This document shows positions 29,358 to 41,480 of a stretch of 64,000 bases of DNA, one piece after another. Location of the stretch: the NCBI GenBank assembly GCA_017506865.1, contig JAFCMP010000008.1, positions 1-64,000 on the forward strand, given 5' to 3'. The stretch's first letter is position 1; each line of letters opens with the position of its first letter. The notes beneath the pieces were generated by a model. It made no database searches and was not told the origin of the DNA. It saw nothing but the letters and a program-made list of their open reading frames with translations. This stretch comes from Tribonema minus. Its lineage: Eukaryota > Sar > Xanthophyceae > Tribonematales > Tribonemataceae. The position numbers were made by a program, and so were the translations under genes.

Positions 29358-32300
29358 TCAGTCTTCAGCATCTTCAAGAGGTTGGTCGCTTGTGTCTTCG
29401 TCGGCCTCTGGAGTAACTGCCAGGCTCTGCTCCAGCAGCTTGCGCATCAGTGCGCTGTGGTCCTCGGGGATTTCCTGGCGGCAGAGGGGCATAGAACACA
29501 GCATCGATCGTTGTGCTGTATGTAACATGATTTAGGTGTAAAGTTTCATCTACCTGCCGTTGGCCCTCATGTGCACACAAACTGTCAATGGCGAGCGCTG
29601 CTGCCTCTGCGAGTCATGAAGAAACTGATACTGCTGACGACGTCAAGACGTGCAGCGTCTCATCAGGCTCTGGGCAAGCAGCGCCCGATTCCACATCCGT
29701 GACGTACTTCAAAGCGTCCCAGCATTAAGCAGAGTGCAACTGCAGTGGCAGATGCTTCCTGACCTCGAGAAAGCGCGCTAATTTGCTCTCCACGCGTATC
29801 AGGTGTCGACAGTGCCGCTCGTTGGCAGATTCTGGACATAAATAGGGCCACTTCAAATATTTCGAAATGCTTGGGTGTCACAGTAGAAGCAGTTGGGCAT
29901 CAAAGAAGGCCCACCGCCAAGGGCATGCCGCCTCCATACCTCGAGAATGTCAATGAGGAGCGCTGCTGCTTCCAAGCGCGCCTGCATCACCGCCGCGCTG
30001 ACCATGTCCGGCTCCACGAGCCGCGGAGTCCTGATCGTCGGCGGGGCAGAAGAGAGTCACTGTTGAGGTATCAGCAGAGTAGAGTTTCCTTGCACCGATT
30101 TTGCAGACACTGGCATCCATTGAGTACATTGCGTCTCTGGCCAACGGGTGCACAACTCTCGTCTCCTCTCCTCAATCCCCAAAGGTATATGTTGATCTGA
30201 GAGTGTGTCGCAGTACACTTTACCGCAGAATTCTAGAGTTGTATGCGATGTGTTTGCGTGGCTCCAATTGGGTGCATGCATTGTCATTCAGCATGAATTG
30301 CAAGGAAATGCGTTGTGACTGTGGCTCTGACGACACTGGGCATGATGCACAAGCACCGTCAGCCGGGCTGCTGCCTACCTTGAAGTACGATGCCCTCCTG
30401 CAGCAGTTGGCTTGGCGGTTGTGACCGTTTCATAGTGTAGGGAGCGCATGTGTTAAACGTTTGACACTGCATATGTGTACACGAGTGGCATATTATTTGT
30501 TTTTCATAGGGGGGTTTCCGCCCCTCGAGCGGAAGTAAATAAGGTACAATGCGTGCGCATGAACCAGACGCCATCACAAGGCCAAGGTCATGGTGGCAGA
30601 GGTCGTGTTGCCTGCGTAATGCACTCATATTGCTACAGTGTCATAAATGGGGGGTGGCATGCTGCACAATGCACATATTTTGCTACAGTGTCATAATGGG
30701 GGGTAAAACGCAAAGCAAGTGCCGAAACATACGGCAATTTGCAAGACTTGTCACCGACACGTGGCAGCTTCGCCATGAAATAAATCACGAAAAACACAAT
30801 GCCACAACAATACTGTCTCTCCCGTGCCTTGCATGCTGCACGGTTCCAGCAAGTACGTGCTGGCAGTGACGGCAGTTACGTGCTGGCAGTTACGGCAGTT
30901 ACCGGTGATTGCAAGTAGTACACTCGCTTGTGGCAGCGAAACACAGGGCATTGGTCTTCTGTTGCAGGCAAAGGCCTTGATGTCTACCTTGCATGGTTGA
31001 CAGCAACAGATGCATGGACAACAACTACATTGTCACAGCGCGAAACCGTCGTTTGACCTCAACAGGTCGCCTCGCAAATGAGATGAACATTAGAGTGCAA
31101 CAAGTGTGCTTGGTGGCGTTCCTGCAAGAAAAATCTCTGACCGATAGGCACGGAACTGCCGCTTCGGCAAACCACATTGCCAAGCGCCGTGGTATAACTT
31201 CATCAGTACCCTGTCTCCACCTGTAAGCAATTGTTCTCGCTGACTGACAATGGGGGGTGCCTGGTCAAGTCTGCGCACTCACCCCTTGCTGCCCTTGACA
31301 ATGACAGGCGCGTCGTTCAACATTAGCCTGTCTCCAACTGTACGCATTGTCCTCATTGACTGACAATGGGGGTTGCCATGTGTCGAGTCTGCGCACTCAC
31401 CCCTTGCTGCCCTTGACAATGACAGGCGGCGCCTCCATGAGCGCTGCCACCAGCGCATTCCCCCTCAGCTTCCCCCCCTCCACCGCCAGCTCCCCCGCCT
31501 CTGCGCCAAACCCCCCGTCCAGGGGCCCCTCCTGCTCCGGGTGCCTTGGTGGGGATGTACCCCCCTTGCGGACCCCCTGCTGAGAGCCAGCACCCCCCCC
31601 GTCTGCCCCCTTGGCTGTCTCCAGCTGCTGCTCGAGCCACGAGAGCGTAGTGAGGTCGCCACGCACGCGCAGCGCATCCTGCATGCGTGGCGGCAGCGGC
31701 GGCGGCGGCGGCACGTGGAAGGGCTCATGCTGAGCGCTGCCCCAGAGAGTTGAAGTTGAGGAGGCGAGGACTTTGGTTACTTCAAACGCAGACAACAGGG
31801 GTGCGTGCGCTGCCCCGCAGCGCGTGCCACATGCGCGGTGTGCATCGAGGCACTGCCGCCGCGCGGCACCTGCACTCACCCTAACCCTAACGGGCGCAGC
31901 TTGTCGGCTACCCCTAACCCTAATCCCAAACCCTAGCCCCTGATCCCAACCGCGGCAGTGACCTAGCGGCGACAGGGTAGGCGAAGGCACAAGGAGCACA
32001 ACCCCGGTGGCGCTTGCCGCATTTGCTGACGTTGAGCTGGCGCTTGCATGCTCACTGCTGTTACAACTGGCAGGTACGGCTGTTGCAGCCACTGACGGTG
32101 CATATCAACAAGCTAGTGAGCGAGAATACAATACCTACGTACCTGCACGCGCAGCACGCCCAGCTCCGCCACGAGCGCGAACAGCTCCCATCATGACATG
32201 TTGAGCACTGCTGCCTGAGCGGGTGCCACATGAATACCTACATACCTGCACGCGCAGCACGCCCAGCTCCGTCACGAGCGCGACAAGCTCCCGGTAGTTC

Positions 32301-35300
32301 TCCTCACGCAGAGCACTGCTGCTGTCGTCCTGCCCCACCCTCATGGGCCTGCTCAGTCTCCTGGCTTCTTCAATGTCAGTTCTGACACCTGCCACAGGCA
32401 CCGTGCAGTGATCGGGATGAGGATAATAGGGGGGGGGGGGGGGGTTAAAGGGCGTTTGTGGCAATCCCGGGGGACACAAAGAGAATTACTTGAAGTATCA
32501 GAGAGTAATATGGAGTGTTACGCTGCTGCTTGCTGACTTATGAGTGTGGCTCAAATGCATGCTTTGGAAGAGTACATCATTGAAAGGCCTCAAACCACAG
32601 TTGCTGTATAGATGGCTGCCTGCAGATGGTCGACACCAAAATACTTAATCAGTGCCGCAAGGCGGGGTAGAATGCACGTTCCGAGGTGGAAAGGATGAGA
32701 CATCAACTTTGAAGTCAAGCCCTCCATGCATGTATGCAAGGCGGGGTAGAAGGCACGTTCCAATAAGAACAGAATGAGATGTCAACTTCAAAGTCAAGCC
32801 CGCCGTGCACACAAGAGGCAACCCTTTGCCAGAAAACATAAATGGAGAGGCGAGTGCACTCAGGTGCAGACCGGCTCGCACACTCTCTTACAATGTCCTC
32901 TGTCAATGGTAGGACATTAGCACATGGCACTCCTATGAGGCAGCGTTCAACAAGTAACTGAGTCACTCACTGAATGCGACTCATAACCTGTACTTCTACA
33001 AGTCATGCATACATTCACTGAGTCACTCGTTGAGGTTGCATGCTGGTTTGTGAGAGCAGCAGTCTCTCACTCAGGAGACAGCAAGGATCGCACTGGCTCA
33101 ACAAGTCACCCACTGAATCCGAGTGACTCACTCACTGACTCTCACACTCGCCTGCATCATGCGTCAGGCCACTGCATGCGCCACTGCATGGGAAACGTGC
33201 AGCAAGCAGTCCACTTGACTCAACAAGTCACTCACTGAATCCGAGTGACTCACTCACTGACTCTCTCACTTGCCTGCGTCATGCGTCCGCAGCAGCTCCT
33301 CATTCTCCGCCTCCATGTGCCCCAGGTCGCTGATCTGCAGGCAGACGCACACAACAAAATCTTCAAGTACAAGTATACTTCCGATTGAGATAATTTATGA
33401 ACTATCAGGATATGCAGCTCTTGTGCTTGTGTACTGCGTTTGCTCACAGTGCATATGTGAGCTCAGCGGAAAGCGAGACCTCAGCCATGCCAGCAACAGA
33501 TGTTTCACGCATGAACTCTGCCAGGGAGACAACACTGTAAGTGCGTGCAGTAACTTCAAGTGGCGACTTGCACATTTTCATTGTCTCGACGTCACATGTG
33601 CTTCACGCACTAATGTACACGCACGTACTAGTAGGTGTGCACGCCGCATAGGCTCTGCAGTTGAGGCAGCAGGGCTGGAAATGCAAGCAGGACATTTACT
33701 TTCTGCATTGCTGAGTTCTCAGAATGAGTCATCTTAGGGCTGCAGCGTTTAGAGCACACTTGTTGACAACTCTGGCCGCACCCCCTGCTTCCGAAGTTAG
33801 GGGTTGATTTGCCAACTTCGTGATTATGGTCAAATAACTGCCTCATCGTCAGTGTGTGAATCACCATTCCACATATGTTGATCGTTGGCATGGTGTTTCT
33901 TGAAGGAACTTGTTTGGGTACAAGCGATCTTCCTGTGAGGTTCACTGGTGCATTGACATTGGCAGCAGTAAAGCGCTTACCCATTCCTTCGCCAGCTGCT
34001 CCCTGACCGTCATGACGCGCCGCGCAACCGTCTGGGGCTCGATCACCTGCCTCGTGCAAACGCAAGGACACACATAATCAGTAGCATATGCGTAAACGTA
34101 AAAATGAGCATGTACATGACTCACGCTTCAAGTCTGAGCGATGATCATACACTACTGACGCGTGGATGCCATGAGCACAACTGTCCGTGAAGCGTCCGTG
34201 CAATGCCGCCTGATGTTTTTATGGAGCAAGTTAACATATGGTGCTTTTACTCGAAATCCATGACGACAGCGCGCATTGCAACAAAATGCCTCGACCCCAT
34301 AATAGGCGGACACAGCAACTTCCGCGCTGCCAGCTCATCATCGTCAGTGTCCGGATCGCGACGACAATGAATGAATTTCACGGTACTACATCATGGCGCG
34401 CAGTGCTGCCCTGTAGCAAATGGAGCTTTGGTACTTCAACTTCAACTGGCACGACATATGAGTGACACGGTTTCAGTGGCGCATTGCACCTCAATAAGCT
34501 CCACTGTCTCCATCAACGGTGGGTACTGCAGCTCCACCGCCGGCAGCGCATTCCGGAGTGCGACGCTCTCAAATGAGGGCGTCACAGCATCACCTGGCGC
34601 TGCAAGCAGTTTTTCAACTTCAAATTCAACTGGAGCACATGAGCGATGATGCTGAAAGCGCGCACCTCAACAATCTCCACCGTCTCCATGAGCGGCGGGT
34701 ACTGCAGCTCCACCGCCGCTAGCGCATGCTCGTCAGCGCCTAAAGGCGTCGCCGCAACAGGGCACAGTTTTCCAAAGTATTCCAACTTCAACTTGAACTT
34801 CAACTGGAGCATTGAGCTGACGTAAAGCACGCACCTCAACGAGCTCCACCGTCTCCATGATCGGAGGGTACTGCAGCTCCACCGCCGCCAGTGCGTCCTC
34901 ATCAGCGTCCCAGTCGCTCGCCAGATCGTCCAGTATCGCGCGCATCGGGTCCTGCGTCAGCGGCCGCGCCGTCGCCGCCTGTCGTCAAACATCAAGTTCA
35001 ACGAGCAAGTTCATCAGAGGAGTCCATCGTGGCACGCTCACTACAAGTCGAGTATATGAGTAGGGTATGTTGAGTCCAGTGGGTCCTGCGTCAGCGGCCG
35101 CGCCGTCGCTGCCTGTTGTTGACGATTAGGGTTGGCAACACCGTATTCCGTAGATACACCGTATATCCGTATATACGCCGTATCTACGCCGTATGTCAAT
35201 TTCTGGCGCGCCAAAATTCGTATTTTGCCGTATTTCCTTCTTTCAAGTCACACAGAGCAGTGCAGCATGGCGGATGCCGCCGATCCTGGCCCCGACCTGG

Positions 35301-38300
35301 CCAAGCAGGCCAGAGCATTGTATCAAAAGCGTTGTGATCAAAAGCGCCAAGGTCAGGCGGGCTGGTGGGGGTCATTCAGTGTCGAGCTGGACTCAGTGAA
35401 GCACGAGGTGCGGCTTGTTTGCCTTCGTTGTTCAGCCAAGCTAGGTGCCAGCAACCCTTCGCGCGCAGCAAACGACCATCTTAAGAGCAAGGCATGCCTC
35501 AGAGCGACTGCTGCCAGTGCAGCAGCTGTTGCTGCTGCCGAAGCAGCAGCCGCTGCTGCTGCTGCTGCTGGCGATGGCGAGGAGGAAGTAGAGGTGACTG
35601 GCACTAAACGCCACCGCGGTGCTGCTGGCATCACACCTTACATGGCTACATCAGGCCAGATAACTTAAGCACGGAACAGCCTTGCCCGCTTCTTCTACAA
35701 GTCCGGGGTGGCGTTCCACCTGATTGAGCAGGAGGACTTGGTTGCAGCATTCGCTGCCCTTGGCGCCGACCTGCCTAACCGCAAAGCCTTGGCCGGGACA
35801 ATGCTGAACAAGGAGCACGACCGCGTCAGCCGCGACGTCTGGGAAGCGATCGATGCCTTGCACCTCGTCCAGCTTGCCAGCGATGGGTGGAGGCGCAAGC
35901 ATTGCGGAGACGGCACTCCGCTGGTTAACCTTTGCGCACTGTTGCCAAAGGGCGGTTCCTACTTCGTGACAACGGAGCCAGCGCGAGGCGTTTGCAAGAA
36001 TGCGGAGTGGATCGAGGAGCTGCACATGCGGTGGGCGAAGAAGGTCACCAGGGGGAACCTGGACAGGCTGCTGGGAATGGTCATGGACAATACCAAGGTA
36101 CGTGCTGCTGTAGAAGCTGCTACGGTGTGTGAAAGTTTTTTGCCAGTGCGTCATTTGCATGCAATGACAGCAATATATGCTACAATAAGTCCAGCAGTGC
36201 ATGCAATGCAGCATATCATTGTAATAAATTGAATGGAAGCAAGTCAACCAGCTCCCCACGCTTGCGCGCTTATCCAGATGCTCCCTTTCTTCGCTTGACA
36301 CGTGGTTAGTAGCACAGCTCACACAGGAATTGATAGTATGCTGGCAAATGCACATGTTGTGGCCATAAAAACTGGAGCAAATCTTGGTACATGCCTGCAG
36401 TGCCTCATGATGTTTTCCATCACCTGCAATAACTTTGCAGGCAAATCGTAAGGCGCTGGACCTGATGAAGCAGAAGCACCCGACTTGGCTGCTTCTGGGG
36501 TGCCAGGCTCACGCACTGGCCCTTCTCATCAAGGATCTACACGGCGAGAAGAATGCGCGATGCGACTGGTCCAGGAAAGCGTACGGCAAAGCGCTGATGA
36601 TGTCCAACACCATCAACGGCTCAGAGACCATACACAGCGCCCTGCGTGAGCAGCAGAAGTTCAAGTACGGCAAAGTCAAGGCCGTCCGCTCTCACTGCCC
36701 CACGCGCTTCGCCATCCTGCACTTCATCTGCTCCGACTTGCTCGACTCCGAGGAGGCCATCAAGCTGATGGTTGGCGACCGCAGCTGGGGTAAAGTGTCT
36801 GAGGGCACCACACATGCGGCAGCGTTTACGACTGCAGCCACAGTAGAGCCAGCACGGGGGCGGGCGGCAGCATACTACTTTTTCGATGAGGCAGCAGCGC
36901 TGAAGAAGCTAGTGCAGCCTGTGTCTGATGCCATTCACCAGGTTGAGAGCGACAAGCCGCTGTTGAGTCAGATGCTGCCGATCTGGAAGCAGCTGTTGCA
37001 GCATGCGGCAGACTTCGATGACCACATTGACAATGTCGAGCGCTCCCCTGTGCTGCCACTATTTGAGCGGCGCTACAACACTCACTTCGACAAGTCGTGG
37101 CCTGCAGCATATGTGCTTGACCCTGTCTACGCCTATAAGGTTGATGGGGAGTGGTTTCTGCCTTTCAGTAAACTCAGCAGGCTAGAGAGCAAGGGTGCGC
37201 AAGAGTGCTTTCTGGAGCTGGGGGGAGGGGAGCATGCAGAGGCTGTTGAGGCTGAGCTTGTCAAGTTGCAGCTTGCACCCCTTCCCGAGCCCATGTGGGC
37301 TGCGTTGCCTACGTTGACCAAGCGTACATCGCTGCCTAAGGGCAAGGTTGAGCTCGCTGACAGCAGCATGCGCCGCGGCTGGTGGCAGACCTATGGTCGC
37401 GAGCATTTTCCTCATTTGTCGCGGGTGGCAGTGCGCCTGCTGTCGTTCCACGTGACTGCATGTGCAACCGAGCGCAACTGGTCCCTGTGGGGCAATGTGT
37501 ACCCTAAGTGCCGCAGCAGGCTTGCACTTGAGCGTGGTGAGAAGCTAGTGTTCATTAAAGGCAATGATAAGGCTGCTGAGCGCAAGACAGATGAGGAAGT
37601 CATGCTTACAGTGATGGAGGCGGCGGAGGAAGAGGTTGTCAACATGTAACATGCAGATGGGGGGATGAAGGACTAGGGCAATATCTACACTAGGCTAATT
37701 ACGCACATACATGATGTTATTTTCAAGTGTGTTTGCTTGTATTTATGTTTTACAAGTGTCTGGTTTAGCTGCTTCACTTTTGAAGTTGAAGTTGAAGTTT
37801 AAACGCCTGTACTGGTGATATGCGTTTGTCAGATACGGTTTAGAAATACGTATATACGGAAAATACGGCAAAATACGGTATTTTATCAGTATATGGTTTT
37901 CAGAAATACGGATTTTGCCAACCCTATGTCAATGACGATCGACTTAAACAACCACAAGTTCAACAGAGGAGACGATGTGCACGCTCAAAACACAAGTCAA
38001 GTACGTTGAGCCGAGTGGGTTCTGCATCAGCGTCCGTACTGGCGCTGCCTGTCGTTTGAAGTTGATGAGCAAGTTCAACAGAGGAGGGGGGTTGGAACTT
38101 CCAACCTGGAAGTGCTGCTGATCTGCACGGTCAACGCGTGCTGAGTACGTGAGTAGAGTACATGCGGCGAGTATGCGAGTCAAGTATGTGATCGAGTTGA
38201 CGAGTGCAGTGCAGCTCGCATCAGTGGCCACGCCGCCACCTCTTCATGAAGCAACTTCGGCATAGGAGTGACAAGCGGTGTTTGAACTTCAGTTTAGAAT

Positions 38301-39918
38301 GGAGAACACAGGATCCTGCGGCACAAGCTGCGTCGATGCTGACTGTGCAGCGAGTTGAGGTTTGGCATTGCCAGAGCGATCATTGACTTGAGTCGCACAG
38401 CTTTGCTCAATTCCAAATTTTCATTCTCAACTGCATAAACTGTACCATCTTTGCGGACGCCACTTGCGGGCTGGCCTTCAGCACCGTCTTACTGAGCGCT
38501 GCCTCCGTGCGCGGCATCGAGGCACCGCAGTGCATTTCATCCGTTCCGTCCGTACCACTCAGAAAGCGCCCCCTGCCGACACGCACCTTCTTTGCGGACG
38601 CCACCTGCGGGCCGTCTTACTGAGCACTGCCGCAGTGCGCGGTGGCAAGGCACGGCAGTGCGTTGCATCCATTCTCCGTCCGTAACACTCAGACAGTGGC
38701 CGCCACACATACCTTTGCATCCATTTTCCGTCCGCAACACTCAGAAAGCAGCCGCCGCCAAACGTACCTTTTTTGCGGACGCCACCTGCGGGCTGTTCTT
38801 CCGCACCATCTTGCTGAGCACTGCCTCCGTGCGCGGCATGGATGCACGGCAGTGCACTGCTCCATTTTCCGTGCATAACAAAGCGGCTGCCGCCAGACAT
38901 ACCTTTTTTGCGGACGCCACCTGCGGGCTGTCCTTGAACACCGTCTTGCTGAGCACTGCCTCCGTGCGCGGCGCGCGCAGCATGGCCCACAGGTAGCGCG
39001 CCCACCCGTCCTTGTGCGCCCCCGCGCTGCCACGCGCGTCGTGGAACTTGTCGAGCCACTCCGCGTAAATGTCGCCTGAGCGCGTGCGCCGCAGCCGCAC
39101 ATGGGGCATTGTGAGACGAAAGCAGGTGGGCGTGGCTAGAGTGTTGCAGGCGACAAAGTAGGGCAGTAGGGCATTGGGTAAGCAAATTGCATGCGTCTTT
39201 GTGCGCCCCGGTGGTGCCCTGCACGTCATGGAAGTTGTCGAGCCACTTTGCATAGATGTCGCCTGAGCACGCGCCACAGCGGCAGCAGCCGCAGCCGCGC
39301 ATGATGCAGTCAACGCACTGTTTGAATTAAAGCACAGGTAGGTAAGTCTAGGGTACTGCAGGTGGCAAAGTAGGGCAGTAGGGCATTGAGAAAGCAAATA
39401 AAAGTTATACTTCAACAATATGGCGTTGCAGACGGTCTGACCTCAACAAATGCTTCGCGGTATGATCTGCTGATGGCACATGCAATGAAATGACCCACTG
39501 CCCGCAGTCACGCTATGCTAGGTAAGTAGCACTACAATTCTGTGCAAGGCCGAACGTTTCGCACAAGTCAGATTGCGAGAATAGCAGACATGCTGCAATG
39601 TCTCATTCGCGCGTTTCAACGTGCCACGCAATTTTGATCAATATCCTGCTCACCTCTCATGGCCTTCCAGTAGCAGCGCACGGTGGCAATCGCCTGATCG
39701 GTCAGCAGATCCTTGACTCTGGATTCCGCCCTCTTGCTAGAAGACATCGAGACAACTCCAGATCGCCGGCACACATGCCGCCTAGTACAAGCATACCATT
39801 GCGGTGCTGATGTGCACGCCGCCGCGACTGGCGGTCGACAAGCAAGGCGTGAGGTTGGCCAGAACCCTTCTGCCAGATCTAGGATCCACAAGGCATGGAT
39901 AGCTGCCAAAGCTCGCAT
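29358..39918 (-). CDS. plastid-targeted protein of unknown function, nine exons
   Basis: Exons on minus: 39918-39654, 39075-38903, 34978-34835, 34046-33981, 33334-33274, 32388-32246, 31729-31401, 30397-30379 and 29474-29358; 1317 nt, 438 aa, all phases fit. Residues 2-16 form a signal peptide (LAAIHALWILDLAEGF) followed by an acid-poor transit region, so plastid import is likely. The core reads RVKDLLTDQAIATVRCYW, EWLDKFHDARG, LTQDPMRAILDDLA, EPQTVARRVMTVREQLAKEW and MEAENEELL, largely helical and possibly coiled coil; a Gly/Pro-rich linker and an acidic tail (TPEADEDTSD) follow. Exon 8 is only 19 nt. The exon 5 donor is GC (GCAG|GCAAGT). Intron 2 carries a hAT transposon. It is divergent from the GNAT gene. 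The family is not recognised; the conserved-looking core suggests a chloroplast protein shared by algae and plants, which is inference. Confidence 0.8.
31256..31330 (-). repeat. donor-side echo of exon 7, unknown plastid gene
   Basis: On minus, cctgtcattgtcaagggcag, caagg and the ggtgagtgc donor of exon 7 recur 100-130 bp downstream with flanking tgtcagtcag(c)gaga sequence. Confidence 0.9.
32160..32220 (-). repeat. donor-side echo of exon 6, unknown plastid gene
   Basis: On minus, gctcgtggcggagctgggcg, tgctgcgcgtgcag|gta repeats the end of exon 6 about 85 bp downstream. Confidence 0.9.
33000..33265. repeat. tandem repeats with tgactcactcactgac units and exon 5 donor echo
   Basis: ctcaacaagtcac(c/t)cactgaatc and gagtgactcactcactgact recur twice (about 33098 and 33218), each followed by an echo of the exon 5 end (minus: gcatgatgcag|gcgagtg). 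Confidence 0.8.
34490..34775 (-). repeat. donor-side echoes of exon 3, unknown plastid gene
   Basis: Two copies of the exon 3 end and its donor, read on minus as gcggtggagctgcagtaccc...atggagacggtgga followed by gag|gtgc, at about 34750-34660 and 34560-34490. Confidence 0.9.
35083..35116 (-). repeat. acceptor-side echo of exon 3, left of the hAT element
   Basis: A copy of the exon 3 start (gcggcgacggcgcggccgct region on minus) ending ten bases before the hAT insertion at 35127. More copies are at about 38013-38055 and 38200-38240 on the other side of the element. Confidence 0.8.
35127..37926 (+). mobile_element. hAT-family DNA transposon
   Basis: Terminal inverted repeats tagggttggcaa at 35127-35138 and ttgccaaccctA at 37915-37926. 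Subterminal regions are packed with CCGTAT on the left and ATACGG on the right, as expected for transposase binding sites. TGACGAT lies directly left (35120-35126) and again at 37933-37939, six bases beyond the right end, so the target duplication is imperfect. It encodes one transposase and sits in intron 2 of the plastid-protein gene, opposite in sense. Confidence 0.9.
35267..37649 (+). pseudogene. hAT transposase with one intron and an in-frame stop
   Basis: Exon 1 is 35267-36097 and exon 2 is 36441-37649 (GT-AG, phase 0), about 679 codons. The N-terminus has a BED-type zinc finger (CLRCSAKLG, then HLKSKAC) and an alanine run. The centre has WEAIDALHLVQLASDGW and the conserved GCQAHALALLIKDL. 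The C-terminus shows the hAT dimerisation region (FHVTACATERNWSLWGNVYP). The frame is open except for TAA at 35666-35668, just after the BED domain, with the same frame continuing on both sides, so a point mutation (for example CAA to TAA) has probably silenced it. Otherwise it looks recent. Confidence 0.88.
38440..38840 (-). repeat. three donor-side echoes of exon 2, unknown plastid gene
   Basis: On minus, cggaggcagtgctcagcaag, then cccgcaggtggcgtccgcaa and a GT donor recur at about 38838-38765, 38650-38580 and 38525-38440. The copies decay with distance. Confidence 0.9.
39170..39290 (-). repeat. acceptor-side echo of exon 2, unknown plastid gene
   Basis: On minus the exon 2 start (gcgacat(c)tatgc...tggctcgacaa) and the following 60 bases recur about 180 bp upstream of the true exon; the gtagggcagtagggcattg block to its side is also duplicated (39158 and 39372). 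Confidence 0.9.
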
Positions 39919-40712
39919 CTCGAGTCGAGGACTGAGTCACGGCAGCAGCTCCACCGCCGCTGCTGACCTCCACTGCGGCACGCGGCCTCTGCGTGTCCCT
40001 GCGCTTGAGTCACACCTGGGAGTCGTATTTCGGATTTTTTGACACACTTCAAGTCTAACTTCAAGTCGAACTCGAAGAACGAAATAGTATCAAACTGCCC
40101 CCGGCATGCAGCCACTCGATGCTCGCAGGATACTTGGCTAAGATCGTTATTGCCCACTGTCTGGTCGGTGCAGTGTCTGATGCAGCAGCTTTCAGCTTCA
40201 GTGCCAACGTATCAGGGTTCTATCTTTGCTGCCTAGGTGGGCAGCACTGTCCAGGTATGATAAATTATAATAATGATCTGTCTCAAAAGTAAACCGAAGC
40301 CCACCGTAATTCAAGCGGCTTGCATTTTGTTTACAATTTTGATCGTGAGGGCACTACATATGGTTGTGGCCACCTATTTATTTGGCACGATTTCAGCATG
40401 CACATACATGTGCAAATCATATCCCACAGAGCATCGGCGGTCGCACTCAAGTTCTCAAAAAGGCAATGTAAGGCAGCGTGACCTGAAAGCTCATGGCTCA
40501 AGTACAATGAGCACCCTTGGTGGCCGCTGGCTGCCAGTCGCTGGCGATCAACATCACACCATGCACATCATGAATGCCGCCGCTGTCGACCTGCACTGAT
40601 CGCGCTTCAAATGCCCCCTGTGCTCAGCCCCCAAGCTCAGCCCGCACCGCCACCCCCACCCCCCCCCCCCCGCCCCCTTTCCACAGCGCTCAAAAACTTG
40701 AAGCATCACACT
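39919..40712. promoter_or_regulatory. divergent intergenic/promoter region
   Basis: About 790 bp between head-to-head starts. It includes a run of TTCAAGT-type elements (40047-40075, cttcaagtctaacttcaagt) and a C-rich tract at 40648-40675 just before the GNAT start. Confidence 0.4.
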
Positions 40713-41480
40713 ATGGTCAGCGATGCCGAACTCGCACGCCGCTCTCTCAAGAACTGGGGCGAACTGCTGGCCGCCGTGGGGCGCTACGCGGTGGGCCCGC
40801 ACGCCGAGCTGCGCCGACCCGACGCGCTGGGGTCTCGCATCGACTCCGCAGGCGACAGCCCCTGGTTCAACGCGGCGGTGGTACCTGTCGGCGCCACCCC
40901 CCCGCAAGCCGACGACGCCAGTCTGCCGTACTGTCTCTGGACGGCCGACGCCGCCGCGGGCGCCGCGGGCCGGTCGGAGAACGCCGCCATCGCGACGCCG
41001 CTCATGGGGCTCGACCTTCGAGACGCGTCGCTGAAGTTGGACGACAGCAGCGCCTCTGCAGATGAGGAATTTCAAATCGGAGAGCCCCCCTTGGAGACGG
41101 TTGGCGACATTAACGGTCGCGCGTACGGGCAGACCGGCGCGGCGTTCGCGGCGCTCGTGCGCGGCCTCGCCGCCAACGGCCGCGTACGTACCTACGGCGT
41201 GCGCGACGCTGCGACCGGCGGCTACGTCTGCGTGGCCATGGCGCTGAGCGTTGATGACGACGTCGGCGTCCACTACGTCGCCACCGAGGCATGCCACCGG
41301 CGTGCGGGGCTCGCGACGCGCGTCGTGACGGCGCTGCTGCGCGACGCGCGCGCGCGCGGCGCGAGCACTGCCACGCTGCAGGCGACGCCGGACGGCGCGT
41401 CCGTGTACGAGCGGATCGGCTTCAGGCGCGTGGGCACCATGCACGCGTTCGTGCGCGGCGGCGGCGCGGCGAGCGCGTGA
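40713..41480 (+). CDS. GNAT-family N-acetyltransferase
   Basis: Transfers acetyl from acetyl-CoA to an amine; the substrate is unknown. Single exon, 255 aa from ATG 40713 (MVSDAELARRSLKNWGELLA). The N-terminal 130 residues form a divergent domain beginning with a W-x-E-like helix, as in several two-lobed GNATs. The C-terminal lobe has the GNAT core: a beta strand VGVHYVATE, then the acetyl-CoA pyrophosphate loop CHRRAGLATRVVTALL (R-x-x-G-x-A form), and TATLQATPDGASVYERIGF with the usual end GFRRVGTMHAFV. An upstream in-frame ATG at 40611 would add a poly-proline leader from a C-rich tract; I prefer 40713. GC content is much higher than in the surrounding introns. Confidence 0.85.
   Translation: MVSDAELARRSLKNWGELLAAVGRYAVGPHAELRRPDALGSRIDSAGDSPWFNAAVVPVGATPPQADDASLPYCLWTADAAAGAAGRSENAAIATPLMGLDLRDASLKLDDSSASADEEFQIGEPPLETVGDINGRAYGQTGAAFAALVRGLAANGRVRTYGVRDAATGGYVCVAMALSVDDDVGVHYVATEACHRRAGLATRVVTALLRDARARGASTATLQATPDGASVYERIGFRRVGTMHAFVRGGGAASA

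Noticed and set aside
31800-31870. Extra minus exon (GTGCCGCGCGGCGGCAG...) in the plastid-protein gene
   Set aside because: Exons 6 and 7 join in phase without it and no donor is evident.
34490-34980. Tandem protein repeat domain encoded by the three similar blocks
   Set aside because: Only the block at 34835-34978 has an acceptor and fits the phases; the others begin within intron sequence and lack a usable acceptor.
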